Below, piece after piece: positions 44,882-58,753 of a DNA stretch of 64,000 nucleotides. Both the position numbers and the translations under genes were made by a program. The notes below the pieces were generated by a model. The model was not told the origin of the DNA, did no database searches, and was given only the letters and a program-made list of their open reading frames with translations. Origin of the DNA: Marinobacter sp. ANT_B65 (GTDB lineage: Bacteria; Pseudomonadota; Gammaproteobacteria; Pseudomonadales; Oleiphilaceae); NCBI RefSeq assembly GCF_002407605.1, contig NZ_NXGV01000003.1:158890-222889 (forward strand), in the 5' to 3' direction. Within the stretch, counting starts at the first letter, position 1; every line of letters begins with the position of its first letter.

Positions 44882-47530
44882 TCAGGCTTCGAGGCTCTTA
44901 TGCACCACCTCATAAAGGTCTGCAGAGAGTCCCGCCTTGTCCCGGATTCGTTCAAGAGCTGAGCGCATCAGAGAACTGTATGCAGGGGCAAATTTTTTCC
45001 AGCGTGTCAGTGGCGTCACCAGGCGTGCAGCTATCTGAGGGTTGCTGTCGTCGAGCCTGCACACCTGGTCGGCCAGAAACGAATAGCCCGAACCATCCGG
45101 ATTGTGGAAGGCCGCCAGATTCTGCCCTGCAAATACACCAATGACAGAACGGACTTTGTTGGGGTTTTTCCAATCAAAGGCAGAATGATTCAGCAATGCG
45201 TGAATCTGTGGCAACTGACCGGCGCGATCGCTGGACGACTGTACCGAGAACCACTGCTCAACAACCTGGGGATCACTCTGGAACTGCTCATAGAACCCGG
45301 CCAATGCCTTGTTTCGTTCATCCGCGTATTCAGAGTTGACCAAAGCACGAAGTGCACCCATACGATCAGTCATGTTGTCAGCTTCGCGAAGCTGCTGGAC
45401 CGCCAGCTCACGACCTGTGTCGTCACCAATCATCAGCAACCAGGCCAACGCAGTGTTTCTCAGGCTTCGACGGGCAATGGATTCCGGCGTAACCTCATAA
45501 GTACCCACCTTGGTGTTCCGGTGATAGCAGGTGATCAGCTCATCCCGCAGCTCGACCGCAAGGTGGTTCAGAACCAGTTCCCGCGCACTGTGAATAGCCG
45601 CAACATCCGGGCTGTCAGCCAGTTCAATCAAATAGGCTTCAGAAGGCAGTTGCAGCATTTTCGCCACCAGAGCCTGGTCAAGCTCAGAGTCATTAAGCAA
45701 GGTGCGATAAGCTTCTACCAGACGCGGTTCAATTTCAGAGGTACCGGGTGAGCCAACAAGCGACTGGATAACATCAACCGCAAGTCGCTGGCCTGCGTCC
45801 CAGCGGTTGAAACCATCCGGATCATGGCTCATCAGGAATACCAGCTGTTCCCGGCTCCAGGGGTACACCACACGCACCGGCGCAGAGAAATCGCGCAGCA
45901 GCGAGGGCACCGGCTTCTGCGCCAGCCCGTAAAACTCAAAGGTATGACTCGCCTCGGTCAACTCCAGAACACGCTCTGTGGGCGAGTTTGCAGCACCTTC
46001 AGCGTTTTCAGGACTGAGAGGCAACTCCTCCCCATCAGGGCCCAGAAGACCCAGGGCAAACGGGATATGCTGAGGCTTCTTGTTGGTCTGGCCTGGTGTA
46101 TCCGGCACCGACTGCCGGATAGTCAGACGGTAGACTTCCCGCTCTGCATCATAATCGTCCGACACTGTCAGCACTGGTGTGCCCGCCTGCTCATACCACA
46201 AGCGGAACTGTGTAAGATCCCTGCCAGACGCATCTTCCATCGCTTTCACAAAATCATCAGTAGTGACTGCCTGACCATCATGGCGCTCGAAATACAGGTC
46301 GCTGCCCTTACGGAACAGATCCGGCCCGAGCAAGGTGTGGATCATGCGAACAACTTCAGCCCCCTTCTCGTAGATAGTCAGGGTGTAAAAGTTGGAAATT
46401 TCCATATAAGACGCCGGCCGCACCGGGTGGGCCATAGGACCTGCATCTTCAGCAAACTGAGCGGTGCGCAACAATGTCACATCTTCAATTCGCTTGACCG
46501 TTGGCGAGCCTACGTCTGCAGAGAAAGTGGAATCCCGGAATACGGTGAACCCTTCTTTCAGGCTCAGCTGGAACCAGTCGCGGCATGTAACCCGGTTACC
46601 AGACCAGTTATGGAAGTACTCATGAGCAACAATTGCCTCAATGCGCTGAAACGCAAGATCGGTCGCCGTTTCCTGGCTGGCCAGCACACAGGATGAGTTG
46701 AAGATATTCAGGCCTTTGTTTTCCATGGCCCCCATGTTGAAGTCATCCACGGCAACGATCATGAAGATATCGAGATCGTATTCGCGACCATAGACTTCTT
46801 CATCCCAGCGCATAGAGCGCTTGAGAGAGTCCATGGCATGCCCGCACTTGGCAGCATTACGGGGCTCTACATAGATCCGTAAGGCAATGTCGCGGCCGGA
46901 ACAGGTTGTAAAGGTATCCTGTTTTTCAACCAGGTCACCGGCCACCAGGGCAAAGAGATAAGAGGGCTTGGGAAACGGATCTTCCCAGGTGACGAAATGG
47001 CGGCCATTCTCAAGGTCACCCCTTTCTACATCGTTACCATTGGAGAGCAGAACCGGGCAACTACTCTTATCTGCTTCGATACGGGTGCGATAACGGGCCA
47101 TGACATCAGGCCGGTCCGGGAAATAGGTAATGCAGCGGAAGCCTTCTGCTTCGCACTGGGTACAGAACATTCCGGACGATTTATACAAACCTTCAAGGCG
47201 CGTATTGTTCTGGGGTTCAACCCATGTCACGACCGTTAATTCGAACTGGTCTGGCACTTCTGCAATCACCAGCCGATCACCCGTATCCTGATAATCGTCT
47301 GCCGGGAGTTCTTTCCCATTGAGTGCAACAAGCTCAAGTTTAAGACTGTCTCCGTCCAGAACCAGAGGTGCAGCCATTTCAGCGGATTCAGGATTGCGAC
47401 GCACGGACAGTGTACTGTGTACCCGTGCACCGTCGTCAAAGAGTTCGAAGCGTAGATCGACTGTATCTACCAGATGTGCAGGTACTTTATAGTCACTCAG
47501 ATAGATGGTTTTTGGCTGCTCGGTGCGCAT
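44882..47530 (-). CDS. pepN: Aminopeptidase N (M1 metallopeptidase)
   Basis: 882 aa, the usual length for PepN. MGAMENKGLNIFN (substrate-recognition GAMEN) near residue 263 and HEYFHNWSGNRVTCRDWFQLSLKEG (HExxH-18-E zinc site) near residue 300 are intact. The C-terminal helical superdomain is complete. Cytosolic broad-specificity aminopeptidase. Single gene. Confidence 0.97.
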   Translation of the reverse strand: MRTEQPKTIYLSDYKVPAHLVDTVDLRFELFDDGARVHSTLSVRRNPESAEMAAPLVLDGDSLKLELVALNGKELPADDYQDTGDRLVIAEVPDQFELTVVTWVEPQNNTRLEGLYKSSGMFCTQCEAEGFRCITYFPDRPDVMARYRTRIEADKSSCPVLLSNGNDVERGDLENGRHFVTWEDPFPKPSYLFALVAGDLVEKQDTFTTCSGRDIALRIYVEPRNAAKCGHAMDSLKRSMRWDEEVYGREYDLDIFMIVAVDDFNMGAMENKGLNIFNSSCVLASQETATDLAFQRIEAIVAHEYFHNWSGNRVTCRDWFQLSLKEGFTVFRDSTFSADVGSPTVKRIEDVTLLRTAQFAEDAGPMAHPVRPASYMEISNFYTLTIYEKGAEVVRMIHTLLGPDLFRKGSDLYFERHDGQAVTTDDFVKAMEDASGRDLTQFRLWYEQAGTPVLTVSDDYDAEREVYRLTIRQSVPDTPGQTNKKPQHIPFALGLLGPDGEELPLSPENAEGAANSPTERVLELTEASHTFEFYGLAQKPVPSLLRDFSAPVRVVYPWSREQLVFLMSHDPDGFNRWDAGQRLAVDVIQSLVGSPGTSEIEPRLVEAYRTLLNDSELDQALVAKMLQLPSEAYLIELADSPDVAAIHSARELVLNHLAVELRDELITCYHRNTKVGTYEVTPESIARRSLRNTALAWLLMIGDDTGRELAVQQLREADNMTDRMGALRALVNSEYADERNKALAGFYEQFQSDPQVVEQWFSVQSSSDRAGQLPQIHALLNHSAFDWKNPNKVRSVIGVFAGQNLAAFHNPDGSGYSFLADQVCRLDDSNPQIAARLVTPLTRWKKFAPAYSSLMRSALERIRDKAGLSADLYEVVHKSLEA

Positions 47531-47612
47531 TGATTGTCTCCAGATTTCTCAGCCGGCAGCCAGACTCAGACAGGCTGCACGGGCATTATCAGATAGGGCG
47601 GGAACAGGTGAG

Positions 47613-48452
47613 CTAATCACCCATTACCCGAAAACGGACTTCATAGCCGGTAAATTTACGGATATTGATCACCCCGGTATCCAGAATCAGGTACTGGCCC
47701 TTGATACCTTCAAGGACCCCCTCAACTTCCGGTGTTTTGTCCAGATTATGGGTTTTGATTTTCTCCGGCCAGGTTTGCACGGGGTAACTCAGACCAAGAC
47801 CCTGCTCATCGACCTCCCGGATTGCATCCTGGCCGTGCTCATCCCGCAACGCGGCAATATCACCGGCAATCAGTGCCAGTATTCTCTGGCGTTCGTGCAC
47901 AAGATCCACCTCGGGAACATCACCCTTTAGCATGGCGCGCCAGTTTGTACGGTCTGCAACATGAGCCTTGCAAGCAACTTCAACCAGGCCTGACAGGTAA
48001 CGGGTAGCCACTCTCAGCATCGGAATCGCATCGACTGCCCCCTGGTCTATCCATCGCGTCGGAACTTGTGAGCCACGGGTAATGCCTACCTTCAGGCCGG
48101 AGGAGTTGGCCAGATAGACGACATGCTCAACCATACAGTGGGTCTCCCCCCATTCTGGTTCCCGGCAGGTGCCCAGATGATAATGGCATTTCTCCGGGCT
48201 CATGATGCAGCTGTCACAGGCGGCAAGTTTTCGGAAGCAGGGATAGCAAAAACCCTGGCTGAAGCTCTTTTTTGTTTTCCTGTCGCAATGGATGCAACGG
48301 ATTACGCCCTCGAAATCAAAACGCAGAGGCTTGCCAATAAGCTCATTCATTGGCACACGGGCATCACCCACAGCCAGATCATAAGACACGGGATTCCCTG
48401 CATCTGCAGGCATTTTCCTGAGCCTTCCGGTTACATCGACACGGTTATTCAA
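47613..48452 (-). CDS. DUF2797 protein with zinc-ribbon-like region
   Basis: 279 aa. The Cys-rich segment CIHCDRKTKKSFSQGFCYPCFRKLAACDSC (about residues 52-82) should bind zinc. EHVVYLANSSGLKVGITRG near residue 110 resembles a GIY-YIG nuclease strand pair. Function of DUF2797 is unknown. Its start overlaps the yeaC end by 4 bases, so they are coupled. Confidence 0.88.
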   Translation of the reverse strand: MNNRVDVTGRLRKMPADAGNPVSYDLAVGDARVPMNELIGKPLRFDFEGVIRCIHCDRKTKKSFSQGFCYPCFRKLAACDSCIMSPEKCHYHLGTCREPEWGETHCMVEHVVYLANSSGLKVGITRGSQVPTRWIDQGAVDAIPMLRVATRYLSGLVEVACKAHVADRTNWRAMLKGDVPEVDLVHERQRILALIAGDIAALRDEHGQDAIREVDEQGLGLSYPVQTWPEKIKTHNLDKTPEVEGVLEGIKGQYLILDTGVINIRKFTGYEVRFRVMGD

Positions 48453-48742
48453 GACTTGATCTCTACAAACTGGTCAGGATCAACGTCATTACTGTCGGGC
48501 AGGTTGCGACTCACAGAAGGATCACATGCTGTGCCCGCTTTGCTGCCTCTGTCGAGATACCCCACCCTCTCCTGCTCTGGAATATTGTGCAGGTTTTCAT
48601 AATAAATAACGGCTTCCAGACTGATCGCACGCTGCTGCGGCGTAATCTTGCGGCCATCGGGCCACTTACCGAGTTCAATGGACTGACGCAGGCTCTGATA
48701 GACGTTGGGGTCTAGCCTTTCAATTAGTTCTTCGTAGGTCAT
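48449..48742 (-). CDS. yeaC: YeaC-like protein (DUF1315)
   Basis: 97 aa, AGGAGA before the ATG. YEELIERLDPNVYQSLRQSIELGKWPDGRKITPQQRAISLEAVIYYE is the whole DUF1315 core. Function unknown. Its start is 60 bases from the Fur-like box, so it may be iron-responsive as well. Confidence 0.88.
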   Translation of the reverse strand: MTYEELIERLDPNVYQSLRQSIELGKWPDGRKITPQQRAISLEAVIYYENLHNIPEQERVGYLDRGSKAGTACDPSVSRNLPDSNDVDPDQFVEIKS

Positions 48743-48787
48743 CCGGCTCTCCTGAACAAACCTTCATAAATAAAGTAGAGGAATCGT

Positions 48788-48819
48788 TTGACAGACATAA
48801 ACGATAATGATTATCATTA
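48788..48819 (+). promoter_or_regulatory. Sigma-70 promoter overlapped by a Fur box
   Basis: TTGACA (48788-48793) and TATCAT (48812-48817) are 18 bases apart on the plus strand. Over the spacer and -10 lies GATAATGATTATCATTA (48803-48819), an almost perfect Fur site (consensus GATAATGATAATCATTATC). Iron-loaded Fur should block this promoter. Confidence 0.85.
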
Positions 48820-48823
48820 CTTT

Positions 48824-48909
48824 ACCAAATGACGACGGTCGTATCATTTGGTCTCTCTCATCAGGAGCTATATGCTTCTTTTATACCCCACCTCTGGTGG
48901 GGTTTTTTT
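48824..48909 (+). ncRNA. Candidate Fur-repressed small regulatory RNA
   Basis: The predicted start, 7 bases after the -10, begins with ACCAAATGA (48824-48832), which pairs with TCATTTGGT (48844-48852) as a 5' stem-loop. A single-stranded pyrimidine-rich stretch (48853-48885, CTCTCTCATCAGGAGC at its start) follows, then the terminator. The total length is about 85 nt. This is the architecture of iron-stress RNAs such as RyhB and PrrF, which lower translation of iron-using proteins with Hfq. I do not claim sequence homology. The strand is opposite to both neighbours, so it is not a leader of either. Confidence 0.75.
48886..48909. terminator. Intrinsic terminator of the sRNA
   Basis: CCCCACC (48886-48892), loop TCT, GGTGGGG (48896-48902), then T7 (48903-48909). 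The rhomboid stop codon overlaps its end. Confidence 0.92.
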
Positions 48910-49771
48910 ATGTGCGCTGTTTTTTACGTGCCGGCAATATGGCCGCCAACACCAGACCAGCGACAAACCCGCCCAGATGAGCTTCGTTTGCCATACTCCC
49001 AAGACCAAGCAATTCAGGCAAAGGTGTAAACCCGATCACCATCCATACCACCGCAAAGGTTACCAGCGCCGGGGGAAACTGAAACCGGGGAAGAGTTCGC
49101 TGACTCAGCCAACAATACCCGAGAATGCCATAAACTACTCCGGAAAGACCGCCGAACAGGGGCCCCGAAATCATATATTGCAGCCCGTTGGAGAAAAGGC
49201 TGGTTATGACGAAAAGTACAGCCAGCCGGCCACGACCGTCAAACCATTCAACCTGGCTGCCCAGAAACCACAGCATCACAGAATTAAATATAATATGGGT
49301 CCAGCTGAAGTGCAGGAAATCCGGCGTGAACAGTCGCCAGACCTGACCGCTGGCAAGCGTTGCAGAGAGAGCGTCAATGCGCGCGGCCATATTGCCCCAA
49401 TCATGCACCCGTGGATCAACAATCATCAGGCTGGTCGTAAACTGGTTGCTGCCAAGACCGGTAAACCAGGCCATCAGCACACCCAGCACAATCATTCCGA
49501 GCACCAGAGGTGCATGACGAGGAGATGGCTGCCAGCGACCGGCCACAAACACTGGTGAGCGATTGAGATCATCCACTGCCTGCCGGATTTCCGGCTCTGC
49601 AAGGAACCTGTCCAGGGCCTCAAGAACGGGCTCTGCGTGATCCGGATTTTCCAGCCAGAGCACCTGGAAACCACCCTCCTCACTAATCCGGTGAGGAACA
49701 CCCTGGCCCCTCAACCACTGACTAAACCCGCCAAGATTTATACTTGTATCCAGCTGTTTTACTCGGTACAC
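48908..49771 (-). CDS. Rhomboid-family intramembrane serine protease
   Basis: 287 aa. An N-terminal cytoplasmic domain of the GlpG kind (GFSQWLRGQGVPHRISEEGG) precedes six helices. The active Ser is in GGLSGVVYGILGY near residue 212 and the His in EAHLGGFVAGLVLA near residue 262. WTHIIFNSVMLWFLG is the conserved loop region. Substrates unknown. Length and domain order suit GlpG. Confidence 0.92.
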   Translation of the reverse strand: MYRVKQLDTSINLGGFSQWLRGQGVPHRISEEGGFQVLWLENPDHAEPVLEALDRFLAEPEIRQAVDDLNRSPVFVAGRWQPSPRHAPLVLGMIVLGVLMAWFTGLGSNQFTTSLMIVDPRVHDWGNMAARIDALSATLASGQVWRLFTPDFLHFSWTHIIFNSVMLWFLGSQVEWFDGRGRLAVLFVITSLFSNGLQYMISGPLFGGLSGVVYGILGYCWLSQRTLPRFQFPPALVTFAVVWMVIGFTPLPELLGLGSMANEAHLGGFVAGLVLAAILPARKKQRT

Positions 49772-49820
49772 AATCTACCTTGCCTCATGAAATATTCCGA
49801 CGGACGCTCACGAAATTGCA

Positions 49821-50840
49821 TCAGCGCGCGACACTGTCTTCACTGGTGGGATAATCCGGAGAATCTTGGTGATCCCGAGCCACATTTACCCAGACAAACT
49901 TGTCCCGGGAAAGCACACGCTCACCATCCATCCGGTATGCCACCAACCGGCCGTATTTCACTGCACTGAAATCAATACAGGCAACATTGGACCTGAGCGG
50001 AGCTGGTTCGCTCTCCATCCAGTAATGGCCAACAAACACAGGCGGGGCATCCAGGGGATAACTGATAAGCTGCTTACGCTCATGCTCTGCCAGAACCCTG
50101 CTGGCGACTTCCCCCGGCAATGGGTCAGGCTGAAACACAACATCTGCATAGGTTTTCGGGTTATCCGCCCAGAATTTGGTGCGAAAGAACTCCCGGACAT
50201 ATCCATCACGCCCGGTAATTTTCATCCCCCTGGGAAGACGAAGATCAGTACCCCGTAACAGCGTATCCATGACTTGTCCGGCGAAAGAATCTATAGCGGC
50301 AGAAGCGTGAAGGAAGTCTTCATCAATGCATGCACCACCCTGCACCTGTTTGAACTTCTCGATGAGATCATTATCCCAACACGCGTGCACTGCACGAAAA
50401 TCCTCGTCTTCGATAAACAGGGGAATAGTAAAAAACCACTCAAGAAAATCATTCCATTCATGAGGGTAAGCATCAAACTGATCAAGAGTTTCCCTGATCA
50501 GCCGGTCGTGACGGGCATTGTGCTCACGTAACCATGTTTTGCCACTGCCCGGCCGTGCACGTGTGCAATAGCCCAGAGCATTGTACTCATGATTCCCCAT
50601 TACGATCCGCGCCGAACCCCGCTCAACCATATCCCTTACGAGATGCAGGGCTTCCCGGATTCTCGGGCCGCGATCGATGATATCCCCGATAAATACAGCC
50701 TGACGGCGGCGGTGCTGGTACACGCCGTTAACTTTGCTGTACCCCATCTGCTCAAGCAGCCGTGCGAGGGTGTTCGCGCAACCGTGAACATCTCCGATGA
50801 TGTCGTAACCACGACTTGCAGTATCATTGCTTCCGGCCAT
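49821..50840 (-). CDS. Calcineurin-like metallophosphoesterase
   Basis: 339 aa from the ATG at 50840, two bases after the nadK stop. Motifs GDVHGC, FIGDIIDRGP and MGNHEYNALGY are in the N-terminal 95 residues. The distal His motifs follow (AVHACWD, FVGHYWM). The family is close to PrpE/PP2A-like bis-tetraphosphatase or protein phosphatases. Substrate not predictable. Confidence 0.87.
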   Translation of the reverse strand: MAGSNDTASRGYDIIGDVHGCANTLARLLEQMGYSKVNGVYQHRRRQAVFIGDIIDRGPRIREALHLVRDMVERGSARIVMGNHEYNALGYCTRARPGSGKTWLREHNARHDRLIRETLDQFDAYPHEWNDFLEWFFTIPLFIEDEDFRAVHACWDNDLIEKFKQVQGGACIDEDFLHASAAIDSFAGQVMDTLLRGTDLRLPRGMKITGRDGYVREFFRTKFWADNPKTYADVVFQPDPLPGEVASRVLAEHERKQLISYPLDAPPVFVGHYWMESEPAPLRSNVACIDFSAVKYGRLVAYRMDGERVLSRDKFVWVNVARDHQDSPDYPTSEDSVAR

Positions 50841-50842
50841 GA

Positions 50843-51727
50843 TCAACTCGCTGATATTTCGCTGGCCCAGCCAAGTTTGTCACGGCAGGTGGCGTAGAAA
50901 TTGTGGTCTGTTGGATGAATCAGCCGGATTTTGAAGGGTTTTTTGGATATGCGAATAATGTCACCTGGCGCACAGGCGATATTCATCTGGCCATCAAAGC
51001 TGATCTGCGGATAAGTTTCATTGGTTTCCCCGATAACCAGCTTTATTTCACTCTTGCCATCCACCACGATCGGACGGCTACTGAGCGTATGAGGGAACAT
51101 CGGAACCAGTACAATAGCGTCCAGTTTCGGATGCATAATCGGCCCTCCTGCTGAAAGCGAGTAAGCGGTTGAGCCGGTAGGGGTAGAAACAATCAGACCA
51201 TCTGAGCGCTGACTGTATACAAAGTGACCATCGACATATAAATCGAAGCCAATCATCCGGGTAGATTTCCCCGGGTGCAGAACCACATCATTCAGTGCGG
51301 TACCAAAACCAAGCGGCTGCCCGTTACGCTCTACATTGCCATCAAGCAGAAACCGCGTTTCCTCAATGTACTCCCCGCCAAGAACTTTACCCAGGCGCTC
51401 TTCCAGATCCGAGGGCGAAATATCCGTAAGGAAACCCAGCCGGCCACGATTTACACCAAGCAGGGGAATCTTGGATTTTGCCAGTTCCCGGGCAGCTCCC
51501 AGCAAGCTTCCGTCACCGCCCACCACAATAACCAGATCACAGATTTCGCCAAGGAGTTTTTTGCTGGCAACCTGGAAGCCGTGGCCGGGCAACATGCTGG
51601 CCGTGTCTTCCTCAAGGATTACGTGATAATGGTTAGCAACCAGGTATTGTTTGAGCTGGCGTAAGGATTCAACCACTTTAACGCTGCCCATCCGGCCGAT
51701 AACGCCTATGTTTCTGAAATGATCCAT
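50843..51727 (-). CDS. nadK: NAD kinase
   Basis: 294 aa. VVGGDGSLLGAAR (GGDG) near residue 70, LNDVVLHPGKSTRMIGFDLYVDG and DGLIVSTPTGSTAYSLSAGGPI are diagnostic. It phosphorylates NAD to NADP. Cotranscribed with the phosphoesterase gene. Confidence 0.97.
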   Translation of the reverse strand: MDHFRNIGVIGRMGSVKVVESLRQLKQYLVANHYHVILEEDTASMLPGHGFQVASKKLLGEICDLVIVVGGDGSLLGAARELAKSKIPLLGVNRGRLGFLTDISPSDLEERLGKVLGGEYIEETRFLLDGNVERNGQPLGFGTALNDVVLHPGKSTRMIGFDLYVDGHFVYSQRSDGLIVSTPTGSTAYSLSAGGPIMHPKLDAIVLVPMFPHTLSSRPIVVDGKSEIKLVIGETNETYPQISFDGQMNIACAPGDIIRISKKPFKIRLIHPTDHNFYATCRDKLGWASEISAS

Positions 51728-51864
51728 GAAGCTTCCTGTGGTGTCGGAATATGACGAGAGCGGACAAGCCCGCCGGCGCCTATCTCAATCTGACCTACAG
51801 TCTAACGAAAGTCATCCCTATACTGAAAATAGTTCGTCAGAACTCCTGAAAAGTCCGCCAGCTT

Positions 51865-53109
51865 TCAGGGCTGATGGTTTTCACAATGGTCATCGAAACC
51901 GGGCCGGAAATCTCCTGGCTGACTTGCGCGCAACAGGGGCTCACCACAAACGTCTCCGTTCTCGTCCAAATGCTGGCACACAGGATTCTCGTAGTGTTCA
52001 AGCCACTGGAGGTACGAAGGCTCATTCATACCACAGTGCTCTGAAGCATAGGTAGTGGGGTTATTGAAGTAGGTTTCAATCTCATGGTAGGGCAAAGTCA
52101 GGTGCCCGACACCCGGGTGGTAGGCCACCAGGAAAACAGACTGTTTCCTGAGATGACTCATAATGGAATTTTCGGGTGGCTCACGATATCTGAGTTCGTC
52201 AGCCTCTTGCTCAAGAGCTGCGATTTTCTCTTCCTTATATTCCAGTTCACGCCGTTTACTGTCGAGTTGCTCCCTGAGCAATACCAGCTCGGCATTCACA
52301 TTGGCGTCATCGCGATCCTTACCTTCGCCACTGGAAGCCACCTGTTCCTGCAGCGTCAGATACTGCTGGTTCCGCTCCGCCAGCCGTTGCTTCAGCTGTT
52401 CATTGCTGAGGCGCTGGCGTTCGTACCTCTGGCTGAGGTCGGCGATTTCATTGCGCTGGGCCTTGATTTCAAGCCGGTGCTCACGCTGCACTTCGGATAG
52501 CATGTCCCGATGAACGCTTTGCAGGGTTTTGATGCGCAGGCGTTGCTCACGAATCAGCTGAGCCAGACGCGCGCGATCAGCTTCGATGCGTGACGCCTCA
52601 TCCGGAACTGGAGCCTCCTGTCCGGCGAGAAGCACGGGAATATTTTCCTCTTCAGGCTCAATACGGCGAAACTTGAGATTATTCGCGTTGACGGCTTTGC
52701 GGATAACCTGAAAATGATTATTGCCCGGCGTCATATCCGGATCCCATAACTCGGAGGCGTACCTGGGCTCCGGGCACTGGCTGCGACACACCAGACGAAT
52801 AGCTCCACCGCCCATATTCGGGCCTTTGGCGCCACGGGCAGCGAGCTCCTCAATAGGCATGTTCCAGCTGCTATCGGCTCTGCCTTCCTCATCAAACCAG
52901 ATACGGAAAAACACCAGAGCCCGCACCAGAAGATCGCTACTCAGATCAACCAGTACAGCTTTTACGTCGGTTTCAGCGAGATCCGACAACCCGACATAGC
53001 CGTCAAGAAAGGCACCAAACTCACTGGCACGCATCTGGCGGGCCACCTCGTTGCCTTCGATAAAAAACACCGCCGAATAATCGTCCGTTGCCGGGCCGGC
53101 AGAAACCAT
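51865..53109 (-). CDS. Coiled-coil protein of unknown function, 414 aa
   Basis: The N-terminal 170 residues form an alpha/beta-like globular part. Residues about 170-320 are a long heptad-rich coiled coil (RLAQLIREQRLRIKTLQSV, QRNEIADLSQRYERQRLSN). The C-terminal 80 residues hold HPGVGHLTLPYHEIETYF and two Cys pairs (NPVCQHLDENGDVCGE). Similar proteins in pseudomonads are sometimes named DNA repair protein, without evidence I can see. No signal or membrane segment. Confidence 0.72.
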   Translation of the reverse strand: MVSAGPATDDYSAVFFIEGNEVARQMRASEFGAFLDGYVGLSDLAETDVKAVLVDLSSDLLVRALVFFRIWFDEEGRADSSWNMPIEELAARGAKGPNMGGGAIRLVCRSQCPEPRYASELWDPDMTPGNNHFQVIRKAVNANNLKFRRIEPEEENIPVLLAGQEAPVPDEASRIEADRARLAQLIREQRLRIKTLQSVHRDMLSEVQREHRLEIKAQRNEIADLSQRYERQRLSNEQLKQRLAERNQQYLTLQEQVASSGEGKDRDDANVNAELVLLREQLDSKRRELEYKEEKIAALEQEADELRYREPPENSIMSHLRKQSVFLVAYHPGVGHLTLPYHEIETYFNNPTTYASEHCGMNEPSYLQWLEHYENPVCQHLDENGDVCGEPLLRASQPGDFRPGFDDHCENHQP

Positions 53110-53208
53110 TGCAGACTCCCTAAAATCAAAAACTCTCTGACAGCGCCAAAGTTAACAGTCTAGCCAGAGAGTTTCCGGTGCACAGCGAAAAACTGCAACG
53201 TTTTGTGA

Positions 53209-56508
<3,300 letters not shown>

Positions 56509-56538
56509 CCCACAGCACGCAACCACGGGCCCAAGACA

Positions 56539-57378
56539 TTACCGAAACAGGTACCCGGCATGGAAACGCAGGTGTTGCTCAATGAAGCTGGCAATAAAGT
56601 AATAGCTGTGATCAAAGCCTTCGCGCCGGTTCAGCTCCAGCGGATAGCCACTCTGCATAGCGGCATCTTCCAGCGTTTCCGGCTTCAGTTGTTCCACCAG
56701 GAAATCATCGGCCTCCCCCTGATCTACCAGTGCTGGCACAAACTCGCTGGCCTTACGCATCAGCATGCTGGCGTCATAGTCTGCCCAACTGGAGGTATCC
56801 TTGCCCAGGTATGCACCAAAGGCTTTCTTGCCCCAGGGGCAATTAACAGGGTTGCTGATCGGGCTGAAGGCGGATACCGAGCGATAGCGCTCCGGATTCC
56901 GCAACGCCAGAACCAGGGCTCCGTGTCCGCCCATGGAGTGACCGGAAATTGAGCGCTGATCACTGACCGGGAACATGGATTCGATAAGTGCCGGCAGTTC
57001 GTTCAGCACATAATCATACATCCGGTAGTGCCGGCTCCAGGGGGCCTGGGTAGCATTAACGTAGAAACCTGCGCCCTTGCCCAGATCATAGCCTTCATCG
57101 TCCGCCACATCATCACCACGGGGACTGGTGTCCGGTGCAATAATGGCCACTCCCAGTTCGGCTGCGATACGATGGGCCCCCGCCTTCTGCATGAAATTCT
57201 CATCAGTGCAGGTCAGACCGGACAACCAGTACAAGGCCGGCACCTTGTCGCCATTTGAGGCCTGGGGTGGCAGGTAGATAGCGAAACGCATGGTGCAATT
57301 CAGCGTTTCCGAGTAATGGCTGTACTGTTTATGCCAGCCATCGAAGCTCTTATTGTGGCTCAGATTTTCTATACTCAT
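56539..57378 (-). CDS. fghA: S-formylglutathione hydrolase
   Basis: 279 aa. Esterase D family: LPALYWLSGLTCTDENFMQKAG, the nucleophile in SISGHSMGGHGALVLAL near residue 148, and the His in EGFDHSYYFIASFIEQHLRFH near residue 257. It hydrolyses S-formylglutathione to formate and glutathione, the step after AdhC, whose gene lies 52 bases upstream. Confidence 0.95.
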   Translation of the reverse strand: MSIENLSHNKSFDGWHKQYSHYSETLNCTMRFAIYLPPQASNGDKVPALYWLSGLTCTDENFMQKAGAHRIAAELGVAIIAPDTSPRGDDVADDEGYDLGKGAGFYVNATQAPWSRHYRMYDYVLNELPALIESMFPVSDQRSISGHSMGGHGALVLALRNPERYRSVSAFSPISNPVNCPWGKKAFGAYLGKDTSSWADYDASMLMRKASEFVPALVDQGEADDFLVEQLKPETLEDAAMQSGYPLELNRREGFDHSYYFIASFIEQHLRFHAGYLFR

Positions 57379-57430
57379 TGGAACCTCTCAAAAAATAGCC
57401 GCCCGCACAAGGCACAGACGGCCATCCTGA

Positions 57431-58582
<1,152 letters not shown>

Positions 58583-58753
58583 TCAGGCAGAGGGGTCCGC
58601 CATTTTAATAGGGACATTGTATTCCTATCGTATGAAGTGATAATCCCATAATATGTTAATTCACCTTTACTGGTGAGTAACAATAGCAGAAGTGTTTTCC
58701 CGGGTAGTGCTTTATATCCCGGCGCATTCGGCCTGCAACGTGAGGATCAGTGG

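Noticed and set aside
48848..49558. Long plus-strand frame opposite the rhomboid gene
   Set aside because: It is antisense to a gene with clear catalytic motifs and its translation is low-complexity and basic, as in a shadow frame.
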